Shown one piece after another: positions 34,930 to 45,377 of a stretch of DNA of 50,685 nucleotides. The stretch is taken from positions 9,076-59,760 of the forward strand of contig NVXE01000005.1 of assembly GCA_002746975.1 (NCBI GenBank), in the 5' to 3' direction. Within the stretch, counting starts at the first letter, position 1. Every line of letters begins with the position of its first letter. The notes beneath the pieces are model-generated. The model was given only the letters and a program-made list of their open reading frames with translations. It did no database searches and was not told the DNA's origin. The position numbers were made by a program, and so were the translations under genes. The stretch is from Bacteroidota bacterium (lineage in GTDB: Bacteria; Bacteroidota; Bacteroidia; Flavobacteriales_D; Sanyastnellaceae).

Positions 34930-36489
34930 CTATTGACGCTCATAACACCCCCTATCTGGACTAAAAGTTGACCTAGATATTCCGTCTAAATCTAACGAAA
35001 CGTCGGAAGCTTCAAACGGTGGGATTGAAGAGATACCGTTCCATACACTACTGTTTCCATCTAATCTAAAGTTTCTATTAATCGTAGAATTAAATGGAGG
35101 CTCAATATCTAATGTGCAATTATCCCCGATAAGGTTTAATGGAAATTCTTCATCTTGAACATCTACGCTGCAAGAAGTGAAAATAGGATTTGTATAAATA
35201 TCAGGTTCAAGTACACTAACTACAAGTTCATCAAAGTCATTTAACACGGCATTATTCCCCCATATCAAGCAATTTCTAAACTCAGTTTCGTTGTGGAATG
35301 GACGGTGTTGAATCACATTGCCTGAACTCATGTACCAATCACTTATATAAACAGTAGATCCTTGTCTAACGCTTCCACTGGTCCAATAATTAGCAAAAGT
35401 ACTGAGATGCATAATTATTTTACCACCTAAAGTAAAGGCTCCGCACGCTTCTCCACAATCAGTAAATAGGTTATTTACGCCACGTATATACCCGCCTTGT
35501 GAGAGCAGTCCAATTGATGACATGTTTGTTATTTCTGAATTTGCAATTTTAAGTGCATAATCTGCTCCTGCTGCTATACTGTCAACCCAAATCCCAACTG
35601 TTCCATTTTTGAAAACGGCGTGATTTATGGATGAATTTGAGGACCGATCAAGCCATACCCCTCCTCTACTTACTGTGAAATAAACATTTTCACCCTCGTA
35701 TTCAAACTCAATAGGAAATTCTAGCCCCCATTGTCCTGAATAATCGGAATAACCCGACTCTAATCGATCTCCTTGAAAAACAACTTTTTCAGTAAGTGTT
35801 CCATCAATTTGAAGAGTCCCACCTTGAACCCAAATTCCACTACCGGGATGTACATATACCTCTGCTCCAGCTTCAATAGTTAAGGAACACCCTGGGCTTA
35901 CCCTAATAGGACCGTAAATCACGTGTGGTAAATCGCTGCTCCATACTTCATCACATTCTAGAATATTCTCAGGAGGATTGCTTGAGTCAAACCAATTTCC
36001 AGGTTGATAGTGAAAAGACGCATTCCTACCGTATGCGATTAAATCAACAAATTGATCAGAACCATTACTGCGAAATCTAATTCTATCTTTATTTATAAAA
36101 GCTGAAGTATTATTTGTAGGATCAATAGTTACTTCTACAAAAATATATAAACTATCGTTAGGTAGAATGGTGACATCTTGAAGTTGTGTAAGAGGGTTTC
36201 CGTTTTCATCAACTCCTTGACCATCGATGTTGATCCTATAATCACTCCCTAAACCATCCTCTAGTTCTATTCTATCTATAAGAATAGCGTCCTCATGTGG
36301 ATTAACAACAGATAAATACAAGCTGATTGACCCAATAGTGGTAAAGACTGAATCAAATAGTAATGTGTCTTTTGAAAACTCAAGTTTGTCATTGGGGTTT
36401 GATGTGTAACTAATTTTAGTACAACTCTCAAGACCAACCCACATATAAAAAACTCCTACAAAAATTAATATTATACCTCTATTAGTCAT
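34930..36489 (-). CDS. Beta-helix type lipoprotein with Q-anchor-like C-terminus
   Basis: A 519-aa predicted lipoprotein: signal helix IILIFVGVFYMWVGLESC with a Cys at about residue 23, so membrane-anchored. Residues 40-160 form a beta-sandwich with DSVFTTIGS. The main part is a right-handed parallel beta-helix-like series of short strands (GAEVYVHPGSGIWVQGG, then VVFQGDR, HAVFKNGTVGIWVDS, NSEITNM). The end, DGISRSTFSPDRGCYERQ, resembles the choice-of-anchor Q ending (PDxGAYE), which has Ala where this protein has Cys. Such proteins often bind or cut polysaccharide, but no catalytic residues can be assigned. It lies downstream of rpoD on the same strand. Confidence 0.75.
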   Translation of the reverse strand: MTNRGIILIFVGVFYMWVGLESCTKISYTSNPNDKLEFSKDTLLFDSVFTTIGSISLYLSVVNPHEDAILIDRIELEDGLGSDYRINIDGQGVDENGNPLTQLQDVTILPNDSLYIFVEVTIDPTNNTSAFINKDRIRFRSNGSDQFVDLIAYGRNASFHYQPGNWFDSSNPPENILECDEVWSSDLPHVIYGPIRVSPGCSLTIEAGAEVYVHPGSGIWVQGGTLQIDGTLTEKVVFQGDRLESGYSDYSGQWGLEFPIEFEYEGENVYFTVSRGGVWLDRSSNSSINHAVFKNGTVGIWVDSIAAGADYALKIANSEITNMSSIGLLSQGGYIRGVNNLFTDCGEACGAFTLGGKIIMHLSTFANYWTSGSVRQGSTVYISDWYMSSGNVIQHRPFHNETEFRNCLIWGNNAVLNDFDELVVSVLEPDIYTNPIFTSCSVDVQDEEFPLNLIGDNCTLDIEPPFNSTINRNFRLDGNSSVWNGISSIPPFEASDVSLDLDGISRSTFSPDRGCYERQ

Positions 36490-36536
36490 AATGCAAATAT
36501 GACCATCTTTCAGTCAGATTTAATACTTATTACGGT

Positions 36537-37406
36537 TTAGCCGAGGTATCCCTTGAGGATTTTACTTCTACTTGTGTGCTTTAAGCGACGAATTGCCTTC
36601 TCTTTGATTTGACGAACTCGTTCTCTTGTTAGATCAAACCGTTCTCCAATTTCTTCTAGAGTCATAGGATGCTCACCATTCAAACCGAAGTATAAACGTA
36701 TCACATCAGCTTCTCTAGGCGTTAATGTTCTTAAAGAGCGTTCAATTTCTTTACGAAGACTCTCAGTCATTAATTCATCATCTGGAGATGGTGAATCGCC
36801 CGTTCTTAGAACGTCATACATCGTACTAGAACTTTCATCACCTTCCTTAAGAGGTGCATCCATACTGACATGACGACCAGCATTTTTTAAGCTTTGTTTA
36901 ACTTCGTCAAGTGTCATATCAAGAGACTCAGCAAGTTCAACAGCAGTTGGAGGCCTCTCGAATTCTTGTTCTAAACGAGCAAACGCTTTGTTTATCTTAT
37001 TGATTGACCCTATTTTATTTAAAGGGAGGCGTACAATCCTACTTTGTTCAGCAAGTGCTTGAAGTATACTTTGTCGAATCCACCAAACAGCATAAGAGAT
37101 AAACTTAAACCCTCTAGTCTCGTCAAATCTTTGAGCGGCCTTTATAAGTCCAAGGTTGCCTTCATTTATAAGATCGGGTAATGATAAACCTTGGTTTTGG
37201 TATTGTTTAGACACAGAAACAACAAAACGCAAGTTCGCTTTTGTCAACTTCTCAAGTGCGACTTGATCCCCTGCTTTAATTTTACGGGCTAGCTCTACCT
37301 CTTCTTCCGCGGTAATCAAGTCAACTCGACCGATTTCCTGGAGGTATTTATCTAGCGACGCGGTTTCCCTATTGGTTACCTGTTTCGTTATTTTTAGCTG
37401 CCTCAT
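36537..37406 (-). CDS. rpoD: Primary RNA polymerase sigma factor (RpoD/SigA)
   Basis: The housekeeping sigma of Bacteroidota: 289 aa, lacking region 1.1. Region 1.2 ([16 protein letters not shown]), region 2 ([39 protein letters not shown] in part, then [11 protein letters not shown]), region 3 ([14 protein letters not shown]) and region 4 ([14 protein letters not shown] and a helix-turn-helix [23 protein letters not shown]) are all in order. This phylum's sigma reads -33 TTG and -7 TAnnTTTG, matching the boxes found throughout the window, including one in front of this gene. It lies 76 bases downstream of pnp. Confidence 0.96.
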   Translation of the reverse strand: MRQLKITKQVTNRETASLDKYLQEIGRVDLITAEEEVELARKIKAGDQVALEKLTKANLRFVVSVSKQYQNQGLSLPDLINEGNLGLIKAAQRFDETRGFKFISYAVWWIRQSILQALAEQSRIVRLPLNKIGSINKINKAFARLEQEFERPPTAVELAESLDMTLDEVKQSLKNAGRHVSMDAPLKEGDESSSTMYDVLRTGDSPSPDDELMTESLRKEIERSLRTLTPREADVIRLYFGLNGEHPMTLEEIGERFDLTRERVRQIKEKAIRRLKHTSRSKILKGYLG

Positions 37407-37427
37407 GTGCTTTATTTATACTTAATC

Positions 37428-37435
37428 CAAACTTA
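37428..37435 (-). promoter_or_regulatory. -7 promoter box of rpoD
   Basis: On the minus strand TAAGTTTG, an exact TAnnTTTG match, 21 bases upstream of the rpoD ATG (37406) and downstream of the pnp stop. Confidence 0.6.
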
Positions 37436-37482
37436 CTTTATAACGCATAAAACTGTTGATTTAGTCTGTCAATGACAAATCA

Positions 37483-39726
37483 TCAGTCACGACGCTCTCG
37501 ATTTTCACGTCGTTCACCACGATCTCGTCTATCATTACGACGATCTCCCCCACGATCTCCCCTATCACGACGAGGACGTTCCGCTGGTTCAACATAACCT
37601 TCTGGCTTTTCAAGTAACACCTTACGACTTAACTTAATTTTACCTGTTTTAGGATCACGTCCAACAACTTTAAACTTAACTTTTTCGCCTTCTTTTAGAA
37701 TTTCGTTTACGTCATCAACGCGTCTCCATTCTAACTCACTTACGTGTAGCAATCCATCAATACCTGGTAGTATTTCAACAAAAGCACCGTAAGGCATTAT
37801 GGTTTTCACCTTCCCCTCATATTCCTCTCCTATTTCCACAGTTGGTGGGAATGCTATAGCTTTAATTCTTGCTACAGCATCATCAATGGCTTTTTTATCC
37901 GAAGCAGCAACCTCAACACGGCCTTGGCCGTCTATATCTTCGATAGAAATATTTGTGTTTGTCTCTGCTTGAAGTTCTTGAATGATTTTTCCGCCAGGTC
38001 CGATAATAGCACCTATAGAGTCCCCTGGTACGTTAAATGCAACAATTCTAGGAGCATGTGGTTTGAAATCATCACGAGGTTCAGCAAGCACCTTAAGCAT
38101 TTCTTTTCTGATATGGTGTCGTCCATCACAAGCTTGGTTTAAAGCTTCACGTAAGACATCCATACTTATGCCTTGGATTTTCATATCCATTTGGCATGCA
38201 GTAATACCATCAGCAGTTCCTGTAACTTTAAAATCCATATCTCCAAGATGATCTTCATCCCCTAAGATATCACTTAGAATAGCATATTTACCTGATTCTT
38301 TATCTGTAATCAGACCCATTGCTATTCCGGAAACAGGAGCCTTTATCTGTATACCACCATCCATTAAAGCTAAAGTGCCTGCACAAACTGTCGCCATAGA
38401 AGACGAACCGTTAGATTCAAGTATCTCAGAAACTAGTCTTATTGTATAAGGGCAATCTTCAACAGGAGGTAGTACATGCTTTAAAGCACGTAAAGCTAAG
38501 TTTCCGTGTCCAACTTCACGACGGCTTGTTCCACGAAGTGGTCGCTCCTCACCAGTAGAGAAAGGAGGGAAATTATAGTGTAGAAGGAATTTCTCGGTTT
38601 TGCGAACAAGTGCTCCATCAATTAATTGCTCATCTTGCTTAGTTCCTAAAGTAAGAGTAGTTAACGACTGAGTTTCTCCACGAGTAAAGATTGCAGAACC
38701 ATGACAGCTTGGCAGGTAGTCTACCTCACCCCAAATATCACGTATATCAGTTGTTGAACGTCCATCAAGGCGAACACCATCAAGAAGTACAAGATCTCTA
38801 ATTGCTTTTTTCTGAACATCGTGTAAGTATGCTTTAAGCATAAAAGACTTAGAACTTTCCTCCTCAGATAAAGTAGCGACAAAATCATTAGCAATTTGCT
38901 TGAAGGATGCTTTACGTTCTGATTTTGAAGCCCCTTTTTGAGCGGCTTCATACATTGGTGCGTATAGAGTATCAAACACCTTTGCTTTTAGAACTTCATC
39001 GTGATCCTCATGAGAGTATTCGCGAGAAACTCCATGCTTACCTACAGCTTTTGCAAGTGCGATTTGTGCTTCACACTGAGTTGTGATTGCTTTAGCGGCT
39101 GCAATAATTGCATCAACCATTTCATTCTCACTAACCTCAGACATTTCTCCCTCAACCATAACGATACTATCTATAGTACCTGCAACCATCAAATCCATAT
39201 CAGCAGATTCTAATTCTGTTCTGTTTGGATTTATAATAAACTCTCCATCAATTCGAGCTACTCTTACCTCAGAAATAGGACCGTTAAATGGAACATCACT
39301 TACTGCAATACAAGCACTAGCTGCGAGCCCCACTAAACTATCAGGCAACACTTCGTCATCAGCAGACATAAGTTGAACCATGACTTGTGTTCCAGCGTGG
39401 TAATCACTAGGGAACATTGGTCTAAGAGCTCTATCTACAAGACGCATTACTAACACTTCAGAATCTGAAGGTCTTGCTTCACGTTTGAAGAAACCACCTG
39501 GGAATTTCCCTGCAGCTGCATATTTCTCACGATAATCAACTGTTAGAGGTAAAAAGTCAACTTCATCTCTTGCCTCTGAACTACTAACTATAGTCGCTAA
39601 CAGCATAGTGTTTCCCGAGCGTAGAACAATGGAACCATCTGCTTGTTTAGCAAGTTTACCCGTTTCAAGGGTGATCTCACGCCCATTGCCGAGATCTATT
39701 GTTTGATTGTGTACCGTGTAATTCAT
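37483..39726 (-). CDS. pnp: Polyribonucleotide nucleotidyltransferase (PNPase)
   Basis: Phosphorolytic 3'-5' exoribonuclease and degradosome component. Two RNase PH-like domains (first with [21 protein letters not shown], second with [20 protein letters not shown]) flank a helical domain. They are followed by the KH domain ([10 protein letters not shown]) and an S1 domain ([18 protein letters not shown]). The C-terminus ends in an unusual ~35-residue Arg/Asp/Gly/Asn tail of RDRGD- and RRE-type repeats. The ATG at 39726 (MNYTVHNQ...) gives 747 aa; the longer reading frame to 39753 would need a TTG start and was rejected. It lies downstream of rpsO as in many bacteria, followed by rpoD. Confidence 0.96.
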   Translation of the reverse strand: MNYTVHNQTIDLGNGREITLETGKLAKQADGSIVLRSGNTMLLATIVSSSEARDEVDFLPLTVDYREKYAAAGKFPGGFFKREARPSDSEVLVMRLVDRALRPMFPSDYHAGTQVMVQLMSADDEVLPDSLVGLAASACIAVSDVPFNGPISEVRVARIDGEFIINPNRTELESADMDLMVAGTIDSIVMVEGEMSEVSENEMVDAIIAAAKAITTQCEAQIALAKAVGKHGVSREYSHEDHDEVLKAKVFDTLYAPMYEAAQKGASKSERKASFKQIANDFVATLSEEESSKSFMLKAYLHDVQKKAIRDLVLLDGVRLDGRSTTDIRDIWGEVDYLPSCHGSAIFTRGETQSLTTLTLGTKQDEQLIDGALVRKTEKFLLHYNFPPFSTGEERPLRGTSRREVGHGNLALRALKHVLPPVEDCPYTIRLVSEILESNGSSSMATVCAGTLALMDGGIQIKAPVSGIAMGLITDKESGKYAILSDILGDEDHLGDMDFKVTGTADGITACQMDMKIQGISMDVLREALNQACDGRHHIRKEMLKVLAEPRDDFKPHAPRIVAFNVPGDSIGAIIGPGGKIIQELQAETNTNISIEDIDGQGRVEVAASDKKAIDDAVARIKAIAFPPTVEIGEEYEGKVKTIMPYGAFVEILPGIDGLLHVSELEWRRVDDVNEILKEGEKVKFKVVGRDPKTGKIKLSRKVLLEKPEGYVEPAERPRRDRGDRGGDRRNDRRDRGERRENRERRD

Positions 39727-39910
39727 TTCTTCTTTATATATCTCTTGTGTCAATGGTTCTCAATCTTAAAGGGCTAGCAAGAGAATAACCCTCGCAATAA
39801 CATACAAAAATCAAGCCAAGTTTATCGTTTGTGAGTATGTGAGAAGACATAGCAATTCGCAAGTCCAATAAGACTTGACAAGTGGTGTCTAGTATTCTCA
39901 GCATTATGAA

Positions 39911-40183
39911 TTAGCGGCGTAGCCCTAATTCTTTAACAATAGCACGATAACGAGTCACATCTTTACTTATTAAGTAGTCAAGTGCCTTACGACGCTTAGC
40001 TACTAAAGCAATTAGTGCTCGTTGAGTGTTAAAGTCTTTTCTGTTTTCTTTTAAGTGCTCAGTAAGGTGAGCTATACGGTAAGAGTACATAGCAACTTGT
40101 GCTTCTGGTGATCCAGTGTCTGCTGCTCCCTTCCCGTGTTTTGCGAAGAATTCTTTCTTCTTTTCAGTATCTAAGTAGTACAT
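39911..40183 (-). CDS. rpsO: 30S ribosomal protein S15
   Basis: A 90-aa primary 16S rRNA-binding protein. The family pattern is complete: GKGAADTGSPEAQVAMYSYRI, the H-L-T-E-H-L-K motif (residues about 41-47), DFNTQRALIALVAKRRKALDYL and the end VKELGLRR. The gene order rpsO-pnp is the classical arrangement. The 184 bases between rpsO and pnp hold only a weak 6-bp hairpin (39860-39877), so readthrough into pnp is likely. Autoregulation by S15 binding to its own leader is known in other bacteria; the leader here (about 35-40 bases) shows no structure I can assign. Confidence 0.98.
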   Translation of the reverse strand: MYYLDTEKKKEFFAKHGKGAADTGSPEAQVAMYSYRIAHLTEHLKENRKDFNTQRALIALVAKRRKALDYLISKDVTRYRAIVKELGLRR

Positions 40184-40224
40184 GTCGAAATCTTTGATGT
40201 TCGTGATGCGAATAAATTATGGCA

Positions 40225-40257
40225 CAAAGGTAAGCAATTACTTTAGAAAAGAAACAA
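40225..40257 (-). promoter_or_regulatory. Promoter of rpsO
   Basis: On the minus strand a TTG (complement of 40255-40257), a 22-base spacer, and the -7 box TACCTTTG (complement of 40225-40232). The ATG is 41 bases downstream of the box. Confidence 0.65.
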
Positions 40258-40304
40258 CTCTAGTTCTTCTGAAATATCAACGTATGACAGTTAAAAAACT
40301 AAAC

Positions 40305-41150
40305 CTAGTGATGAAGCATTCTCAAAGAGAATTCAAGCTTTGATTTTAAGTTCTTTCTATGAACAATAGCATCCAAGAAGCCATGCTCTAAAAGAAATTC
40401 AGATCTCTGAAACCCCTCAGGCAAGTCCTTCCCTATCGTTTCTTTTACTACTCTAGGTCCAGCGAAAGCTATCAAAGCGTTAGGTTCTGCAATATTTAAA
40501 TCTCCAAGCATAGCAAAGGAAGCCGTAACCCCCCCTGTTGTAGGGTCTGTTAAGATACTTATATAAGGTAATCCTGCTTTTGCTAGCATAGAAAGTTTTG
40601 CGCTGGTTTTCGCCATTTGCATCAAACTTAGCCCTGCCTCCATCATTCTAGCTCCTCCTGATTTTGAGATACAAATAAAGGGAACGCCTTTTTTTATAGC
40701 ATGATCAATTCCTCTGGCAATCTTTTCACCAACGACAGAGCCCATTGACCCTCCAATAAAAGAAAAATCCATACATGCAATCACGACGGGTATTCCTTCT
40801 AATTCTCCAGATGCAACTCTTAATGCATCATTAAGTCCGGTTTTTTCTTTTGCTGCGGCTAGTCTGTCTGGATAAGACTTCGTGTCGACAAATTTTAGAG
40901 GATCTTTAGATATCATTTTAGGCGCAAGGCTTCGACACTTACCCTTGTCAAATAATATTGCGAAATATTCTGAACTACCTATACGTTCATGATGATCACA
41001 GTAACCACAAACCCATAAAGCATCTTCATGATCTTGAGCTGACACCACTGTTTTACAACTAGGGCACTTATACCATGCACCCTCCGGAATCTCCTTTTTT
41101 TCGGCAGATTTCGTCTTTATCCCCTCAGTATTTCTTTGGAACCAACCCAT
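40305..41150 (-). CDS. accD: Acetyl-CoA carboxylase carboxyltransferase subunit beta
   Basis: Beta chain of the carboxyltransferase that makes malonyl-CoA for fatty-acid synthesis. The N-terminal zinc ribbon has C29-x2-C32 and C48-x2-C51 (YKCPSC, VCGYC). The crotonase-fold catalytic domain shows [56 protein letters not shown] and [13 protein letters not shown]. From the ATG at 41150 it has 281 aa, the normal length; a longer ORF to 41237 runs through the promoter box and was rejected. accA is not in the window. It lies 26 bases downstream of the Omp85 gene but has its own promoter. Confidence 0.97.
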   Translation of the reverse strand: MGWFQRNTEGIKTKSAEKKEIPEGAWYKCPSCKTVVSAQDHEDALWVCGYCDHHERIGSSEYFAILFDKGKCRSLAPKMISKDPLKFVDTKSYPDRLAAAKEKTGLNDALRVASGELEGIPVVIACMDFSFIGGSMGSVVGEKIARGIDHAIKKGVPFICISKSGGARMMEAGLSLMQMAKTSAKLSMLAKAGLPYISILTDPTTGGVTASFAMLGDLNIAEPNALIAFAGPRVVKETIGKDLPEGFQRSEFLLEHGFLDAIVHRKNLKSKLEFSLRMLHH

Positions 41151-41162
41151 ACTTTTTTTTGA

Positions 41163-41170
41163 CAAAGTTA
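41163..41170 (-). promoter_or_regulatory. -7 promoter box of accD
   Basis: On the minus strand TAACTTTG, an exact TAnnTTTG match, 12 bases upstream of the accD ATG. The predicted leader is only about eight bases. Confidence 0.65.
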
Positions 41171-41176
41171 ATATGC

Positions 41177-43462
41177 TTAGAATGGATGACCTAAACCTAA
41201 ATGAAATGCACCAGAAGGCATTTTTTCTATCATCCATCTCTGACCTTTTATACGAGTCGGATCGTGTAATCTAACAGCATAATCAAATCGAACTAAAAAG
41301 AAATCGAAATCTAACCTTAAGCCTACACCTGTACTAACGGCTACAGACTCCCACCCTGATTCAATAAGGGAAACGTAATTTGAGAGAGATGTTTTATGTA
41401 GCCAGACATTACCTAAATCAGCGAACATTGCAACAGTTGCAAAAGGAGACCATTTAATTCTGAACTCTGCTGAAGCATCTAGCCGTATATCTCCTACTCC
41501 TCTCAAAACACCCTGAATAGGATCGGTTTCAGAATATAAACCTGGCCCCAATTCTCTAACTGGCCATCCTCGAACCCCATTAGCTCCTCCTCCGTAAAAT
41601 CCTCTGTCATATGGAATAGCCTCTGTTCCTTTCCCTAAAAAAGTACTTCCAAATCTAAAACGAGTAGCAAAAGTCTGGTCAGGTCTTTGATTAATCGCTT
41701 TCCTTACTACCCATGATCCATCGATTCTAGCGAACTTAATAATAGGCACATCACTTATTAGAACCCCCCCATTATCTGTCACTTGCAATCTTAATAATGG
41801 AGAAAGAGCTTTCGACAACACACCTGACCATTCAAAGCCCAATGCAACATTTCCTCCTTCTGAACCTAATAATGATGTCCAACCAACTCTACTTCCACTC
41901 AAGGCATAATCACTAAATCTATATCTCAACAAGGCATCATTTTCGCCGTCGAGCCATTCTTCAAAATCTGCTGAAATATTCATTTTTACATACGAAATAT
42001 GTAATACATCTACATTTATTTTACTGTTTCTCGATGCGTTCTCGACCCAATCAACTCTGTGAATATAATCAAATGAACTGCTCGTATATTCAGGTCTAGA
42101 CTCTTTTGCTGCTTGAATTATCCATTCAGTATAGGGAGATGTTGATTTAGGCAATGTCTTTAAACGTTTTGGTGGCAATCCTATTATTCGATATGACCCA
42201 ATAAAACCAAACTCACCACTGTTTGGCACTATGGATGTGGAGCTATATGAAAATGGTTGAGTTGATGCTACTGATGTAGAAACTGTTATGGAAATAACAT
42301 CACCTCGTCTGCTTACATTTCTGTCCGTCCATGTAAACTTACCCAATGGACCATAGCGCGTATCAGCTCTTGTCATATCAAATTCTAAAGCAACATTGTA
42401 TCTTGGGTTATCTTGAAGTTTAATTGTTACATCAACTGTTTGTAGGTCATCTCCTGAATTAATGGGGAAGTCCTTTTTAATTTCAACTCCTTTTAAGGCA
42501 GAAACTCTTGTCAACCTTCTGTAAGAGGACTCGAATTTTTCAGGGTCAAAGCCGACTCCTTCTTCAAGGGTGACTAAGTGTTCAAGTAAGGAATGTCTTA
42601 ACGGTCTCGTCATTTCACTTTGGTCGAAGAGAATCGACCCAATTTTCATCGCTACATGTTTGATGTTTGTTTCAGTACCTTCAAGACGTTGTCCTCTTAA
42701 AACAACCTCAAGATTTACACCTGTGTGTCTGTGAAGTGTGTCTAACGAAAATTTTATAAACCCCTCGTTAAAAGTTGCATATCCAAGACTTCCAGCAATT
42801 GTTGATATTCTGCTTCTCTCTAGTTGAAGAGTTTTCATACTTAACGGATCTCCCTTCTTAAGTAAAGTTGCCGATTTTATTTTATTTACAGGCAGGCCTG
42901 ATGTTTTAGTATTCCACGAAATTGAATCGATAGTCCATCGTTCTCCAAGATGGATACGGAATATAGCCCCCCAACCAGAAATATGTGAAGAATCCGGGTA
43001 AACGCCTGCTCGTGCTTGAAGATAACCCTCTTGATTTAAAATTTGAATCATTTTAGAGCTCGTTCGGGCGAGCTCGTCATTATCAAAATAAGCCGGAGGT
43101 TCTCCAAATAATTCCTTCACACCATAACGCAGTCCTCCAGGCTCTTTATTTTTGCGAGCTCGTCGTTCTAAGCTTTTTGAAAGTGAAGATGGTCGAATAG
43201 TTTTATATGCCCAAAGCCGCCATGTCATTCCAATGAATTTTCTATTTGGTCTAATTCTAAAAGCACCTTCAAGGGAAAGAAGTAAATCATCAGAAATAAC
43301 ATCAGACTGAGTGTCAATGATTTCAATTGATTGGGAAATTAGAAGGTGGTTATGAGATTGTGATAAAAGATTTGACGAGAACAGAAATGAGATAGTAATT
43401 ATCACAGTAGATGTGTAACTTGCCCTCGTGAATATTCTTACTAAGAACGAGCGAAATGCCAT
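41177..43462 (-). CDS. Omp85 (BamA/TamA-family) outer membrane protein
   Basis: About 761 aa. A hydrophobic export signal ([17 protein letters not shown]), POTRA-like periplasmic repeats (to ~390), and an Omp85 beta-barrel ending in Phe (LGLGHPF). The barrel contains the family loop phrase [19 protein letters not shown]. It should insert proteins or aid traffic at the outer membrane. Unlike TamL-type lipoproteins there is no clear lipobox. Start is uncertain: the ATG at 43462 gives a basic n-region but overlaps the divergent methyltransferase start by 35 bases. A GTG at 43405 would remove the overlap but leave a signal without positive charges. I list the ATG. Confidence 0.87.
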   Translation of the reverse strand: MAFRSFLVRIFTRASYTSTVIITISFLFSSNLLSQSHNHLLISQSIEIIDTQSDVISDDLLLSLEGAFRIRPNRKFIGMTWRLWAYKTIRPSSLSKSLERRARKNKEPGGLRYGVKELFGEPPAYFDNDELARTSSKMIQILNQEGYLQARAGVYPDSSHISGWGAIFRIHLGERWTIDSISWNTKTSGLPVNKIKSATLLKKGDPLSMKTLQLERSRISTIAGSLGYATFNEGFIKFSLDTLHRHTGVNLEVVLRGQRLEGTETNIKHVAMKIGSILFDQSEMTRPLRHSLLEHLVTLEEGVGFDPEKFESSYRRLTRVSALKGVEIKKDFPINSGDDLQTVDVTIKLQDNPRYNVALEFDMTRADTRYGPLGKFTWTDRNVSRRGDVISITVSTSVASTQPFSYSSTSIVPNSGEFGFIGSYRIIGLPPKRLKTLPKSTSPYTEWIIQAAKESRPEYTSSSFDYIHRVDWVENASRNSKINVDVLHISYVKMNISADFEEWLDGENDALLRYRFSDYALSGSRVGWTSLLGSEGGNVALGFEWSGVLSKALSPLLRLQVTDNGGVLISDVPIIKFARIDGSWVVRKAINQRPDQTFATRFRFGSTFLGKGTEAIPYDRGFYGGGANGVRGWPVRELGPGLYSETDPIQGVLRGVGDIRLDASAEFRIKWSPFATVAMFADLGNVWLHKTSLSNYVSLIESGWESVAVSTGVGLRLDFDFFLVRFDYAVRLHDPTRIKGQRWMIEKMPSGAFHLGLGHPF

Positions 43463-44207
43463 AAAAGGATTGCGCAACCGCGATAATAGGCAGAGAGAAA
43501 ACCGTATGGTGGTAGAGGGGAACAAAGGAGTTATTGAATTGCTAAGTAGTTCTACTGAGGCGGTACGAATTTACGTAACTAATAGCTTTGAGGTTGAAAA
43601 AATACGAAAACTTGCTCTAGTAAAAGACGTAGAAATAATTGAAGTCAATTCTAAAGACATGGCGATAATGTCTAGCCTAAGAACTGCACCTGGAGTCTTA
43701 GCTATTGGTAAAATACCCATTTTCAGAATTGAAGAAGTCGTAAGACTAGACAAAACAAAGAAAAATCACGTTCCTACTCTTCTAATTCTTGACGACTTAT
43801 CAGACCCTGGGAATGTTGGGACTCTTATAAGAACTGCTGACTGGTTTGGTTTAGCCGGCGTAATATGCTCTCCTAGAACAGCTGACATTTGGAACCCTAA
43901 GGTTATACAATCATCTATGGGTTCAGTTTTCAAAATACCTGTTTGCATATGTGACCCCTTAGATGTAATAAGAACATTCAATCTAACCACAGTAGCACTT
44001 GATTCAAGAGGTGATAATTTATATAAATCAAGTCTAATTCCCGATGCCTTTATCGTAGGCTCTGAATCGCATGGTTTGAATAAAGATCTATTAGAAGCAT
44101 GTAGTAGCACATGGGCTATACCTGGCACAGGAAGTGCCGAATCGCTAAACGCAGCTATCGCTGGAGCTGTAGTGTCTTCAGAGCTCTCTAGAAGGTGTGC
44201 GAATTAA
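43428..44207 (+). CDS. SpoU-family (TrmH-like) RNA 2'-O-methyltransferase
   Basis: A 259-aa SPOUT enzyme that methylates ribose in rRNA or tRNA using SAM. The substrate-binding N-domain starts [22 protein letters not shown] and FVVEG-like MVVEGNKG. The knot contains LILDDLSDPGNVGTLIRTADWFG (motif 1), FIVGSESHGLN (motif 2) and IPGTGSAESLNAAIAGAVV (motif 3), all three complete. The start is GTG at 43428, which fits the family N-terminus. The 5' end overlaps the divergent Omp85 gene (ATG form) by 35 bases, and the 3' end overlaps the convergent acyltransferase by 20. Confidence 0.93.
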   Translation: MNILTKNERNAIKGLRNRDNRQRENRMVVEGNKGVIELLSSSTEAVRIYVTNSFEVEKIRKLALVKDVEIIEVNSKDMAIMSSLRTAPGVLAIGKIPIFRIEEVVRLDKTKKNHVPTLLILDDLSDPGNVGTLIRTADWFGLAGVICSPRTADIWNPKVIQSSMGSVFKIPVCICDPLDVIRTFNLTTVALDSRGDNLYKSSLIPDAFIVGSESHGLNKDLLEACSSTWAIPGTGSAESLNAAIAGAVVSSELSRRCAN

Positions 44208-45339
44208 CAAGGCCACATTTTGCTTTTAGTGGCTGCATCATGATTTCACACCAAGTACGCATAACCTCTTCTCTGGTGCCCACATCCCTCCCCACTTGAT
44301 TTACGACTTCGTCTAATCTTTTTTGGAATAACACTTCATCATCTGATGTTACCTCTACTTCATCTGAACACACAATAAGGTCTGTTATTCCTAAATGTTT
44401 TGCTGCTAACACTTGATTAGGCCAAATCTTATATCCTCCATAAATAGCATCATCAACAAGAGATGCTATGACTCGTTCGGTTCTCTCTCCTTCAATTTCT
44501 TTCCAAGGAATGATATTACAGAATTCTAAATGAATTCTACCCTTCCACCCTGTCAAACCTAGTGCCATACTCATTTCATCCTCACCATCCGCTTTTACAT
44601 ATTTACCCTTCTCTCTTACCTTAATTAGCTCTTTTACTTTCATTGCATCACACGGGTCCCATTCGTAAGAAATGCTAACGGGCATTACATTTAAAGACTC
44701 CCATGCGTTCTTACCACCTTCTGAGATTAGCATTCTTATTAATGCTGGAGATGTTAAATCTATTCCATCTTTAGCTCTACCTTCTTTCTGTGCTAACCAA
44801 ACAGAATTTCCCTCTCCTACAACATGCCTAATGTAAGATGCAACTAATAGACTACTTTCCCACCTTTCTCTAGGCCCCCCACCTCTTTTGACGATAAAAC
44901 ATCTATTTAATCTAACTAGGTCTTCTACCCATTTTTTTGAAAGTAAGTTATCACCTATTCCAATTTCTGTAGAGGGGAAACCACTTCCCATTCTTGCAAC
45001 ATTAACTAATGATGGGTCAAGAACTATGTCTCTGTGGTTTGTAAGGTGAAGAGTGGGGTTTTCAAGGTCTGCTTCAGAGATACCATCTGAAAAACCGAGC
45101 GAAACTCCGTCGGTAGTAGACTCAATTAGAGCTTCCAGAAAAGGAAATGCTAGTTCATCTTGAAAGTCTTGAATACTGTCAACCGAGCACATGCCTTCGG
45201 CAATCTCCCTAGCGTTTTCCTCACCTATCAAAGGAGTTAAGAGAGCTTTCCAATCTAACTTTTCAGCTAAATCGCATGATGCCGGTCCAGCTTCAGAGTC
45301 ATTAAATGGACGAATATTTTCGAAGTCTACGTTTTGCAT
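44188..45339 (-). CDS. PlsC/PlsB-like glycerolipid acyltransferase
   Basis: A 383-aa acyltransferase predicted to acylate a glycerol phosphate or another lipid. The active-site segment is TNHRDIVLDPSL, where His and Asp are separated by five residues rather than the four of canonical HX4D. GGGPRERWESS and WLAQKEGRAKDG follow, the latter matching the PEGTRS-like substrate block. The variant NHRDIVLD is, to my knowledge, shared by a Bacteroidota subfamily. No strong membrane helix is visible, so peripheral association is likely. The ATG at 45339 (MQNVDFEN) is preferred; an ATG at 45351 adds four residues. Divergent from the helicase gene, overlapping the methyltransferase 3' end. Confidence 0.82.
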   Translation of the reverse strand: MQNVDFENIRPFNDSEAGPASCDLAEKLDWKALLTPLIGEENAREIAEGMCSVDSIQDFQDELAFPFLEALIESTTDGVSLGFSDGISEADLENPTLHLTNHRDIVLDPSLVNVARMGSGFPSTEIGIGDNLLSKKWVEDLVRLNRCFIVKRGGGPRERWESSLLVASYIRHVVGEGNSVWLAQKEGRAKDGIDLTSPALIRMLISEGGKNAWESLNVMPVSISYEWDPCDAMKVKELIKVREKGKYVKADGEDEMSMALGLTGWKGRIHLEFCNIIPWKEIEGERTERVIASLVDDAIYGGYKIWPNQVLAAKHLGITDLIVCSDEVEVTSDDEVLFQKRLDEVVNQVGRDVGTREEVMRTWCEIMMQPLKAKCGLVNSHTF

Positions 45340-45361
45340 GTGCGGGGGCAAGATACGCTAG

Positions 45362-45369
45362 TACCTTTG
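45362..45369 (+). promoter_or_regulatory. -7 promoter box of DEAD-box helicase gene
   Basis: TACCTTTG, an exact TAnnTTTG match, eight bases before the ATG at 45378. The predicted leader is about five bases. It lies inside the longer reading frame (start 45306), which I therefore rejected. Confidence 0.68.
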
Positions 45370-45377
45370 TCACCATA

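Noticed and set aside
38721-39376. ORFs on both strands inside pnp
   Set aside because: Shadow frames; the PNPase frame is continuous and carries all domains.
39860-39877. Hairpin caagtc/gacttg between rpsO and pnp as a terminator
   Set aside because: 6 bp, AT-rich loop, no T-tract in the rpsO direction.
45306-45377. Upstream start for the DEAD-box helicase
   Set aside because: The extension overlaps the acyltransferase start and contains the -7 box; family N-terminus begins at the ATG at 45378.
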